The notes under the pieces are model-generated. The model saw nothing but the letters and a program-made list of their open reading frames with translations. It made no database searches and had not been told where the DNA came from. Positions 1-5,682 of a stretch of DNA of 7,092 nt are shown here, one piece after another; the stretch's first letter is position 1; every line of letters starts with the position of its first letter. Both the position numbers and the translations under genes were made by a program. The DNA comes from Pseudomonadota bacterium (lineage in GTDB: Bacteria > BMS3Abin14), in the NCBI GenBank assembly GCA_016937135.1, contig JAFGWO010000208.1:1-7092 (forward strand). The letters run 5' to 3'.

Positions 1-354
1 ATCCGCGCCATCGTCGAATCCAACTCCGTGAGGAAGGACCATATTGCAGAAGAGATCCTCGCCAGGGTCGGGGAAGGGGTTGTGGGGGTTTACCGGCTGA
101 CCATGAAGTCCGGGTCGGACAACTTCCGCGAGTCCAGCATCCAGGGGGTGATCCAGAGGCTCAAGGCCAGGGGAGCCGAGGTGGTCATCTACGAGCCAGC
201 CCTGGAAGCTGACTTTTTCGAGGGCACCCGCGTCCTCCACTCTTTTGAGGACTTTGTTGACACCTCGGCGATCATTGTCGCCAACCGCTTTTCAGGGGAA
301 CTTGCCGCCGTCAGGGACAAGGTCTTTACCAGAGATCTTTATTTCCGGGACTGA
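1..354 (+). CDS. ugd: UDP-glucose 6-dehydrogenase, C-terminal part (5' end outside window)
   Basis: The reading frame is open from base 1 and ends at TGA 352-354, giving the last 117 residues of a protein whose family is usually about 390 aa or longer. The stretch GVYRLTMKSGSDNFRESS, followed by IQGVIQRLKARGAEVVIYEP, is characteristic of the C-terminal UDP-binding domain of the UDP-glucose/GDP-mannose dehydrogenase family, and it most resembles the Ugd branch. These cytosolic enzymes oxidise UDP-glucose to UDP-glucuronate with two NAD+, supplying precursors for exopolysaccharide, capsule or lipid A modification. The tail (DTSAIIVANRFSGEL, then VFTRDLYFRD) matches the normal end of the family, so the 3' end looks intact. 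The catalytic Cys and the NAD-binding Rossmann domain lie outside the window. A hairpin-rich repeat begins a few bases after the stop and may end the transcript. A related nucleotide-sugar dehydrogenase (UDP-ManNAc or GDP-mannose type) is less likely. Confidence 0.9.
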   Translation: MRAIVESNSVRKDHIAEEILARVGEGVVGVYRLTMKSGSDNFRESSIQGVIQRLKARGAEVVIYEPALEADFFEGTRVLHSFEDFVDTSAIIVANRFSGELAAVRDKVFTRDLYFRD

Positions 355-357
355 GGG

Positions 358-516
358 TTTAGAGGGTCGCCAAAAGTCCAGGCGGGACTTAACGCTTCCC
401 GGAAAGGGAAAAGTATCATTTGTCCTTTCCTCGCGAATCCATGACTTGAATTGGCGGTCCTGGATCCGGGCGGCCCGCACCCGGGCCGCTTTGATAGCTT
501 TGCGAAAAAGCAATCT
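358..516 (+). repeat. Degenerate copy of multi-hairpin intergenic repeat (copy B)
   Basis: This non-coding stretch between the convergent ugd and response-regulator genes aligns almost without gaps to 6859-7015 at an offset of 6501-6502. By hand, 62 of 81 positions are identical over 400-480, including a 14-base exact block at 400-413 versus 6902-6915. It keeps the same series of hairpins: 374-379 with 385-390 (6 bp), 401-412 with 419-430 (12 bp with one mismatch and one G-U), 472-479 with 484-491 (8 bp, 4-nt loop), and 493-501 with 507-515 (imperfect). The sequences of the stems differ from the other copy while pairing is mostly kept. It may act as a two-way transcription terminator here, but no clear run of T follows any stem, so that is inference. 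Confidence 0.75.
472..491. terminator. Possible bidirectional terminator hairpin inside repeat copy B
   Basis: A perfect 8-bp GC stem with a 4-nt loop (GCGGCCCG, loop, CGGGCCGC) lies between the convergent stops of ugd (354) and the response regulator (550). It is followed on the plus strand by TTTGATAGCTTTGCG, only a weak T-rich stretch. It is the strongest candidate for ending either transcript, but it is also simply one element of the repeat. Confidence 0.3.
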
Positions 517-549
517 GAGAAGGACGCCATCAGACAGGTCCGGTCAGCG

Positions 550-1281
550 TCAATCCTTGAAATCCCTTGTGGCCCTGGCCCAGCGGCCCAATCGACCGAC
601 ATCTTTTTCTCCCCTGCCCACAAACTCGAACCCCGATCCGGGAGGACGTTCACCCGGCATCAGACGGTTCCATCTCGCAAGGGCCTTGACGGAAATGGTC
701 TCTTCCTCGCCAGGGAGGAAAAAAGTCAGGTTATTCTCGCTGCCCGGCAGCGGAGGGGATTCCGTCAAAACAAAGGCGCCGCCAGCCGAGAGGGTCAGGA
801 TATTCGTGAACAACTGATCAAGGCCGCTGTCTAAAATGCATGGCAAGACCACGTCGAGTCTCGGGAACCTTCTTTGACCTTCCCCAAGGTGTTTTTCAAC
901 TGTCTGATTCAGAACCTCCAACCTGACCGGCTTTGTCAGAAAATCGTCGCACCCGGCATAAAGGCATCGCCTTCTGGACTCCTCGTCCGATCTTGAGCTG
1001 ATCATGATCACCGGGATATCCCTGGTCACCGGTTCCGCACGGATCAGCCGGCAGACCTCGTCCCCCTCCATTCCAGGCATCACCAGATCCAGAAGGATCA
1101 GGTCCGGGACATGCTCCCTGGCGATCTCAAGGGCCTTGGGTCCGTTGGCCGCGGTGTGGATCACATATTCCTCGCGGCTGAACAGGGTCTTGGTCAGCTG
1201 CAGAAACAGCCGGACATCGTCCACGATCAACAGCTTTTTCCCCCGGATGCGGCCTTTTTCAGAAAATCCCTTCATTTCCAT
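550..1281 (-). CDS. Response regulator with REC receiver and C-terminal PilZ domain
   Basis: The protein has 243 residues. Residues about 15-131 form a CheY-like receiver: acidic pocket D21/D22 (LLIVDDVR), phospho-acceptor D65 (LILLDLVMPGMEG), S95 in VIMISS, and K117 in FLTKP. Residues about 134-235 look like a PilZ c-di-GMP-binding domain: RRFPR supplies the RxxxR motif (R137, R141), and LSAGGAFV followed by a strand ending GSGFEFVG is typical PilZ. The second binding motif, normally D/N-x-S-x-x-G, reads T163-L-S165-A-G-G168, so its acidic/amide position is replaced. It probably links a phosphorelay to c-di-GMP-dependent control of motility, polysaccharide or adhesion, acting in the cytosol without DNA binding. 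No histidine kinase is in view, so it is an orphan here. The ATG at 1281 is preceded by GGGAGGG with a 5-nt gap, supporting this start; a second ATG two codons in is possible. Confidence 0.9.
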   Translation of the reverse strand: MEMKGFSEKGRIRGKKLLIVDDVRLFLQLTKTLFSREEYVIHTAANGPKALEIAREHVPDLILLDLVMPGMEGDEVCRLIRAEPVTRDIPVIMISSRSDEESRRRCLYAGCDDFLTKPVRLEVLNQTVEKHLGEGQRRFPRLDVVLPCILDSGLDQLFTNILTLSAGGAFVLTESPPLPGSENNLTFFLPGEEETISVKALARWNRLMPGERPPGSGFEFVGRGEKDVGRLGRWARATRDFKD

Positions 1282-1538
1282 GGATGCCCTCCCGATCTGG
1301 ATCCCGGAATGTCAGCAGTCCCGGGATTTCCGGCTGATACGGTTTTCTGCAAAGGCCGGGCCGTTGCTCCTGATCGGGAGAAATTTCGTAACTTACTGAA
1401 AAAGAATGATTTTCTTGTCCGGTGCGGAATCTGCGGGGGAAAAGGGGAAAATTGGTAATTTATGATGACAAAAAAAGTCCTATCATTTTTTGTATATTTA
1501 TCGGATATAGCAAAAAATAATCAGGAAAGATTCAGATT
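1282..1538 (-). promoter_or_regulatory. Intergenic leader and promoter region of the response regulator
   Basis: This 257-bp non-coding stretch contains a markedly AT-rich part (about 1455-1540) that contrasts with the GC-rich genes around it, and it presumably carries the promoter for the response regulator. On the minus strand an extended -10-like TGCTATAT sits at 1505-1512 but has no good -35 partner. A better candidate is the GG-N10-GC arrangement at 1348-1363, listed separately. I see no coding potential or tRNA-like fold here. Confidence 0.4.
1348..1363 (-). promoter_or_regulatory. Candidate sigma-54 (-24/-12) promoter for the response regulator
   Basis: Read on the minus strand, the site is CGGCCCGGCCTTTGCA. 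It has GG and GC dinucleotides separated by exactly 10 bases and a full TTGCA at the -12 end, compared with the known consensus TGGCACG-N4-TTGCA/T. Two positions of the -24 box differ. Transcription would start near 1337, giving a leader of about 56 nt before the ATG at 1281. No upstream activator site was identified, and in GC-rich DNA such a match can occur by chance. Confidence 0.3.
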
Positions 1539-1778
1539 TTAAGGTTTATATTCCCCGGGGCCCTGAAAACTGACCCCACCCGGAGTTTCGCGGGAAAGGT
1601 CCCGCAGCCGGGGGGTCCCCAGAGGGTTGTCCAACGCGCGGGATATGGCATCGGCGACGTCAGGATTGGCCCCCTCTTCCGGCTGCCGGGGGGAGATGAC
1701 AGGACCCGCCAGATTTTCCGAGGGAATGGTGAGGATTATCCGGCCTTTTCCACAGGTCAGGGAAACGATTTCATCCAT
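1539..1778 (-). pseudogene. Truncated LarA-family (nickel-pincer lactate racemase-like) N-terminal domain
   Basis: From ATG 1778 the frame encodes 79 residues beginning MDEIVSLTCGKGRIILTIP and continuing through ENLAGPVISP to AISRALDNPLGTPRLRDLSR. This matches the start of LarA/DUF2088 proteins, which typically open with a strand-GKG-strand-IP-ENL-G pattern and a conserved ALxNPIGTPxLxxLAR segment. Normal members run to about 420-430 aa and bind the nickel-pincer nucleotide through Lys and His residues further on. Here similarity stops after LSRE, and the frame ends 15 residues later at TAA 1539-1541. No LarA-like sequence is visible in any frame downstream, so the protein cannot be an active racemase. 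It is best read as the remnant of a 3' deletion. The frame also extends upstream to ATG 1805 or 1856, but 1778 matches family starts and has GGGAAGA a few bases before it. A retained small protein is the alternative. Confidence 0.65.
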
Positions 1779-1884
1779 GGCCTGTCTTCCCTGGCCCCCA
1801 AACATTGTGACATGGGCAAGGGAAATTCCCTTACACGCAATGCCCGAAGCCTCCATTTAAACCAGAATTTCCTGAAATCGCGAA

Positions 1885-1899
1885 CCCCGGTTTCCGGGG
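1885..1899. terminator. Short GC hairpin after the methyltransferase gene
   Basis: CCCCGG and CCGGGG pair across a 3-nt loop, just beyond the methyltransferase stop at 1902-1904 on the minus strand. There is no run of T after it, so it could slow or end transcription only weakly. It separates the methyltransferase from the LarA fragment. Confidence 0.25.
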
Positions 1900-1901
1900 C
1901 T

Positions 1902-2567
1902 TTAGGGGACATTTCCCGAATAACCGACGATCTTCTTTCCGGACAGGAGCCTGGACCTGCCGGTAGGGGAAGAGCTTTTCCGGATATCGGAAAAATGTTC
2001 GCCCAGCTCCGCTGTCTCATCCTTCGCGAACTCACGGTTTTGCCCCGACCCCATGGTCAAAAGACGGACTTTGTAAAGGAACCGTATGAACGGTCTTTCC
2101 GGGACCTCGTGCTCCATCATCAAAAACCGGCCCCCGTCTTTCAGGACCCTCCTGATCTCACCGAGGCCTTTTTCCCTCGCCATGGCGGTCAGCTCGTACA
2201 TGGCGTGGGAGCAGGTGACGCAATCGAAAGACCCATCAGGAAAGGGGAGATCCGAGACATCCGCCTGAACGGGGAACACGCCTTCAAGGTCCCTTTGCCT
2301 GACCTTCTTCGCCGTTTTCCTGAGCATTCCCAGGGAAAAATCAAGGGCCACGACCTTTCCTCTCCCTTCCCTCACAGCTAAGGCGGCCCTCAGGGCGACA
2401 GAACCCGTGCCGGTGCAGATGTCCAGGACACAGTCCCCGGGCCCGATCCCGGAGGACCTCACCAGGTAATCCCGGAGGGCGGCGCTTTTGTCCCTGGAGT
2501 GAAGATCGATGATGCCATCGTAGAAGTGGGAAAAAAGATCGTAATAGAATCGGCGAATCCGGCCCAT
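1902..2567 (-). CDS. Class I SAM-dependent methyltransferase (UbiE/COQ5-like)
   Basis: The protein has 221 residues from ATG 2567. SAM-binding motif I is VLDICTGTGSVA (residues 48-59), the acidic end of the second strand is D76 in VVALDFS, QADVSDLPFPDGSFDCVT (101-118) covers motif II, and a post-II segment EIRRVLKDGGRFLMME (137-152) is followed by HEVP. This is the Methyltransf_11/UbiE pattern. The N-terminus (RRFYYDLFSHFYDGIIDLHS) also resembles quinone or small-lipid methyltransferases, but the substrate cannot be assigned. The frame is open for a further 50 codons upstream, overlapping the radical SAM gene, but that part is Arg-rich and unlike the family, so ATG 2567 is preferred even though no clear Shine-Dalgarno precedes it. 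It lies 40 bp downstream of the radical SAM gene on the same strand, suggesting joint transcription and perhaps consecutive steps in one modification pathway. Confidence 0.88.
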   Translation of the reverse strand: MGRIRRFYYDLFSHFYDGIIDLHSRDKSAALRDYLVRSSGIGPGDCVLDICTGTGSVALRAALAVREGRGKVVALDFSLGMLRKTAKKVRQRDLEGVFPVQADVSDLPFPDGSFDCVTCSHAMYELTAMAREKGLGEIRRVLKDGGRFLMMEHEVPERPFIRFLYKVRLLTMGSGQNREFAKDETAELGEHFSDIRKSSSPTGRSRLLSGKKIVGYSGNVP

Positions 2568-2607
2568 AACGCAAAATATAGCAGGATCGAGGGTCCCGAC
2601 GCCAGAC

Positions 2608-4182
2608 TCAGGTTTTCGAAGCGCGGCAGACAGCCCTTTTCTGTATCCTCTCCCGCGCTTTTTCCGCTGCCGACCTGATCTCCTCGAAGGGCGGCCGCGA
2701 ACCTGGGTCTGGTACAAAGGGGCCCTTTCCGGAAAAAACTTTAAGGGCCTTCAGATAAAACCGATTCTGCCTCTTCCATTTCGCGTTTATCCTCCGCGCA
2801 TAGAGATAGATCCCCGCGCGGGGCAGCTTCAGCCTCGCCAGATTCAGCAGGCTCCGGGGCCAGCTGTAAAACCTCCAGTGGGAACGCACCTGCCTCTTCT
2901 GGATCTGCCGGGGGGTAATGAGCTTCGGTGAAAAAACGATGTGGTGGGTATCATACAGGCCCCATTCCCGGGTGAGGATCCTCCCCTGATTCCCCAGGCG
3001 CTCCGACAGCCGCGTCCCCGGAAATGGTGTAAGCAGAAGGAACTGGGCCGTGGCAATGGGCGATCTTTTCGCGAACCGGAGGGTCGCTTCAAGGTCCCCG
3101 GGCCCGTCCGAATCAAATCCGAAAATAAACATCCCGTGGATCGCGATCCCTGCCCGGCTTATGGATCTGGCCGCCTCCGACATCTCGGCGGCGGACAGGG
3201 ATTTGCCGCTCTCGGCCAAAGCCAGCGGGTTGACCGACTCGAACCCGATAAAAAGGGTGCGGCACCCCGCCCGCCGCATCAAGGCCAGGAGCTCCGTATC
3301 CCTTGCGATCTCGAGCCTGACCTGGGCGCTCCATTTCAGGTCCAGCCCCCGGTCGAGGATCATCTGACAGATAGCCCGCGCATGGGCCAGGTCCGCGGTA
3401 AAATTATCGTCGTAAAAGAAAACCACGGATCCAGAATCACGGTATTTTTCCAGTTCCTCCAAAACTTTTTCCGGGCTCCGCCGCCGGAGTGTTCTGCCGA
3501 ACATCCCGGTGACCGAACAGAACGCGCAATTGTGCGGGCAGCCCCTGGTGGTCTGGATGGGGATGACGGCCCCGGAAAAGGCTCCACCCCTCACGAAACC
3601 CTCTATGAGTGACAAGTCCGGAGCCGGTACATCGTTCAGGTCCACAGGCTCTTCCGAAAGGGGATTGTGGACTATCTTTCCCTCATTCATCCACGACAGC
3701 CCGGGGACCTGATCCAGACTGACATCCCGGCCCTCGAAATGAGCGGCAAGGACCGCGATCGGAATCTCCCCCTCTCCCCTGATGACCATGTCAGCGTGGG
3801 CAAGCCCCTCCTCGGGAAGCCAGGTCACATGGGACCCCCCCAGGACAACGGGAATCCCCGCCTTCCGGATCTCGTCCGCAAGGGCATAAGCCCGGGGGGC
3901 CGTCGGGGTGATGCTGGAAATCCCGACGAGGTCCGCCTGCAATACCCGGTTAAAATCTATGGGAGCCACCTCTTCCACAAAGATCCTGACTTCCCATCCC
4001 CTGTCGCGAAGGATTGTCCCCAGGATCGCGCTCCCCAGCCTCGGAAGAGGATAAAGGGAAAAGATGTGGGGATTTGGGGGTTTCGGCTCCAGGAAAACAG
4101 CCTTGAGGGGCGAAGCGTTAATAAACAACCTCCCGATGTTGGAAAAAACCCGGTTCACCCGTCGGCGCCTGTCAATGCCCAC
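2608..4182 (-). CDS. B12-binding-domain radical SAM protein
   Basis: The protein is 524 aa from GTG 4182. Residues about 26-175 form a cobalamin-binding-like Rossmann domain (LGSAILGTILRDRGWEV, DLVGISSITPTAPRAYALAD, VVLGGSHVTWLPEEGL, MVIRGEGE). The canonical B12 DxHxxG motif is absent, as in many relatives. The radical SAM core follows: C215-x3-C219-x2-C222 (TTRGCPHNCAFCSV) for the [4Fe-4S] cluster, VFFYDDNF (254-261), LFIGFESVNP (310-319) and HGMFIFGFDSD (349-359). The C-terminus (about 400-524) is rich in Arg/Lys and aromatics, as in radical SAM proteins acting on lipids or other hydrophobic substrates. The likely chemistry is radical methylation or rearrangement on an unknown substrate. 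The start is uncertain: GTG 4182 lacks a Shine-Dalgarno, family similarity begins only near residue 26, and GTG 4158 or TTG 4128 are alternatives. It is transcribed divergently from hisD and probably together with the methyltransferase. Confidence 0.9.
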   Translation of the reverse strand: MGIDRRRRVNRVFSNIGRLFINASPLKAVFLEPKPPNPHIFSLYPLPRLGSAILGTILRDRGWEVRIFVEEVAPIDFNRVLQADLVGISSITPTAPRAYALADEIRKAGIPVVLGGSHVTWLPEEGLAHADMVIRGEGEIPIAVLAAHFEGRDVSLDQVPGLSWMNEGKIVHNPLSEEPVDLNDVPAPDLSLIEGFVRGGAFSGAVIPIQTTRGCPHNCAFCSVTGMFGRTLRRRSPEKVLEELEKYRDSGSVVFFYDDNFTADLAHARAICQMILDRGLDLKWSAQVRLEIARDTELLALMRRAGCRTLFIGFESVNPLALAESGKSLSAAEMSEAARSISRAGIAIHGMFIFGFDSDGPGDLEATLRFAKRSPIATAQFLLLTPFPGTRLSERLGNQGRILTREWGLYDTHHIVFSPKLITPRQIQKRQVRSHWRFYSWPRSLLNLARLKLPRAGIYLYARRINAKWKRQNRFYLKALKVFSGKGPFVPDPGSRPPFEEIRSAAEKARERIQKRAVCRASKT

Positions 4183-4299
4183 CGGGCATGGGTATTTCTG
4201 TAGAGTATAGCCGAAGAATTCCGGCCTTTCAGGGTTTCGCTGCAGCCGTCCCGGTTCCCCGGGGCAGCACCCGGCCCGCGGCCCTCCGTGTCCCTCCGT

Positions 4300-4327
4300 T
4301 TTAAAGAGAGATATTTTCTGCTATATG
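4300..4327 (+). promoter_or_regulatory. Candidate sigma-70-type promoter for hisD
   Basis: TTTAAA (4300-4305) and TATATG (4322-4327) are separated by 16 bases, and the second hexamer is preceded by TGC, giving an extended -10. The -35 box is poor. The position, 60 bp before the hisD start in the only AT-rich part of the intergenic region, is the main support. Confidence 0.3.
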
Positions 4328-4372
4328 TCGGGATTAAAGGACAACAAAATGCGGCCGGGAAGACCCTTTGGA

Positions 4373-4378
4373 AAGGAG
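4373..4378 (+). promoter_or_regulatory. Shine-Dalgarno deciding the TTG start of hisD
   Basis: AAGGAG ends 8 bases before TTG 4387-4389. No in-frame ATG or GTG lies near the expected N-terminus, so this strong site supports an unusual TTG start. Confidence 0.7.
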
Positions 4379-4386
4379 AACCATAA

Positions 4387-5682
4387 TTGATCAAACTGCA
4401 CCCGGAAAAGATATCGGAACTGAGTCCCGAAAGGACCCGGTCCATCATGGAGAGATCCATGGAGGACATCTCGTCCATTTTCGAAGAGATGCGGCTCATC
4501 GTGAACGACATCAAGGCCAACGGGGATGCCGTGGCCCTCAGGCATTACAAAAAGCATAAGGAAGGCATTACCAGCGCGGACCTTGAGGTCACCAGGGAGG
4601 AGATCGAGCAGGCTTACAGTCAGGTGGACCCCAAGGTGGTGGAATCCCTGAAGATCGCCTCGGAAAATATCATAAAATTTCATCGCGCCCAGATCGAAAG
4701 GGAGATGTGGTCCATCGAGATCACCCCCGGGATTCTTGCCGGGAGGGTCACGCGGCCCCTGGATATCGTCGGGTGCTACATTCCGGGCGGAACAGCCGTC
4801 TATCCCAGCTCCATCCTCATGACGGTGCTGCCCGCGAAGGTGGCGGGGGTCGGACAGGTTGTGGCCATCACCCCCCCGAGCCCCGGCATGAAAGCGAGCC
4901 CCGTCACCCTGGTGGCCGCCGATATCGCCAATTGCGACCGCATATTCAAGGTCGGCGGCCCATGGGGAGTGGCGGGCCTGGCTTTCGGGACCGAAACCAT
5001 GCCAAGGGTGGACAAGATCGTGGGCCCGGGCAACAAATACGTCACCGCCGCCAAGATGCTCGTTTACGGCCAGGTGGACATCGATTCCCCCGCAGGCCCG
5101 AGCGAGGCCCTCATTCTCGCCGACGGGAGCGGTCGCGCGGACCTCATCGCATGGGATTTCCTTTCCCAGGCGGAGCACGATCCCGATTCTGCTGCCGTCT
5201 TCGTGACGGATCTTCCGGAACTCGCCCAAAAGGTCTGCGATATCATCAACCGGGAGGTGGAGAATCTGCCCCGGAAGGACATCTTCGAGTCCTCCCTGAA
5301 AAAACACTCCTGTGTCCTGATCGCCCGGGACATGGACCAGGCCATCGATTTCACCAACCAGTATGCCGCGGAGCATCTTCAGATCATGACCACGGATCCC
5401 TTCATCACCCTCAACAGAATCCGGCACGCGGGTTCCATTTTCCTGGGCCCCTATGCCCCCGTCCCCGTCGGCGATTACGCCTCCGGGACCAACCACGTCC
5501 TCCCGACAGGCCAGTGCGCGCGGATGTTCTCCGGCCTCTCCGTAGATGATTTCATCAAGAAACCTACTTTTCAGTATCTGAGCAGGGAAGGGCTGGAAAG
5601 CCTCAAGGACGTGGTGATTTCCCTCGCGGAAGCCGAGGGGCTGTCTGTCCACGCGAGGACCATCAGGGAACGCTTCAAATAA
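4387..5682 (+). CDS. hisD: Histidinol dehydrogenase
   Basis: The protein is 431 aa, the normal length for HisD, which oxidises L-histidinol to L-histidine with two NAD+ in the last two steps of histidine synthesis. Conserved landmarks are present in order: VGCYIPGGTAVYPSSILMTV (128-147), KIVGPGNKYVTAAK (210-223), DSPAGPSE (233-240), the SQAEHD zinc-ligand segment (Q261, H264), the catalytic pair E329-H330 in QYAAEHLQ, D363 and H370 in VGDYASGTNH, and E417/H422 in AEGLSVHARTI. By family knowledge these match the E. coli zinc ligands (Q259, H262, D360, H419) and catalytic residues (E326, H327, H367, E414), so it should be active as a homodimer in the cytosol. Paralogues such as sulfopropanediol dehydrogenase share the fold, but retention of the whole histidinol site favours true HisD. 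Translation starts at TTG 4387. No other his gene is adjacent, and the stop overlaps the convergent DUF364 gene by 8 bp. Confidence 0.95.
   Translation: MIKLHPEKISELSPERTRSIMERSMEDISSIFEEMRLIVNDIKANGDAVALRHYKKHKEGITSADLEVTREEIEQAYSQVDPKVVESLKIASENIIKFHRAQIEREMWSIEITPGILAGRVTRPLDIVGCYIPGGTAVYPSSILMTVLPAKVAGVGQVVAITPPSPGMKASPVTLVAADIANCDRIFKVGGPWGVAGLAFGTETMPRVDKIVGPGNKYVTAAKMLVYGQVDIDSPAGPSEALILADGSGRADLIAWDFLSQAEHDPDSAAVFVTDLPELAQKVCDIINREVENLPRKDIFESSLKKHSCVLIARDMDQAIDFTNQYAAEHLQIMTTDPFITLNRIRHAGSIFLGPYAPVPVGDYASGTNHVLPTGQCARMFSGLSVDDFIKKPTFQYLSREGLESLKDVVISLAEAEGLSVHARTIRERFK

Larger units (their letters stand above)
4183..4386. promoter_or_regulatory. Divergent intergenic region between radical SAM gene and hisD
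   Basis: This stretch of about 200 bp must hold promoters for both directions. The left part (4215-4298) is GC-rich with several short self-complementary runs, such as CCCCGGGG near 4257. The right part (4299-4330) turns AT-rich. I see no histidine-type leader peptide or T-box-like structure that would explain regulation of hisD. Confidence 0.4.

Noticed and set aside
245..834. Plus-strand open frames running through the repeat copy B and into the region opposite the response regulator.
   Set aside because: They cover the non-coding repeat and the antisense of the PilZ domain, with Arg/Ser/Pro-rich low-quality sequence and no family resemblance.
997..1008. A perfect 12-base palindrome TGATCATGATCA as an operator.
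   Set aside because: It lies in the conserved receiver-domain codons (strand before S95) well inside the response regulator gene, so chance within coding sequence is more likely.
1627..1860. A 77-codon plus-strand frame opposite the LarA fragment.
   Set aside because: The minus strand shows recognisable LarA-family sequence over the same bases; the plus-strand product has no family features.
2568..2717. The N-terminal 50-codon extension of the methyltransferase frame.
   Set aside because: It overlaps the end of the radical SAM gene and is Arg/Lys-rich, unlike the family; family similarity begins at the ATG at 2567.
4164..4175. TTGACA on the minus strand near the radical SAM start as a -35 box.
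   Set aside because: The hexamer is inside the presumed coding region, and no -10-like hexamer follows at 16-18 bases.
4321..5652. A 443-codon open frame on the minus strand opposite hisD.
   Set aside because: It is the antisense shadow of a GC-rich conserved gene. The predicted protein is Gly/His/Asp-rich with no recognisable domain, while the plus strand encodes a complete HisD.
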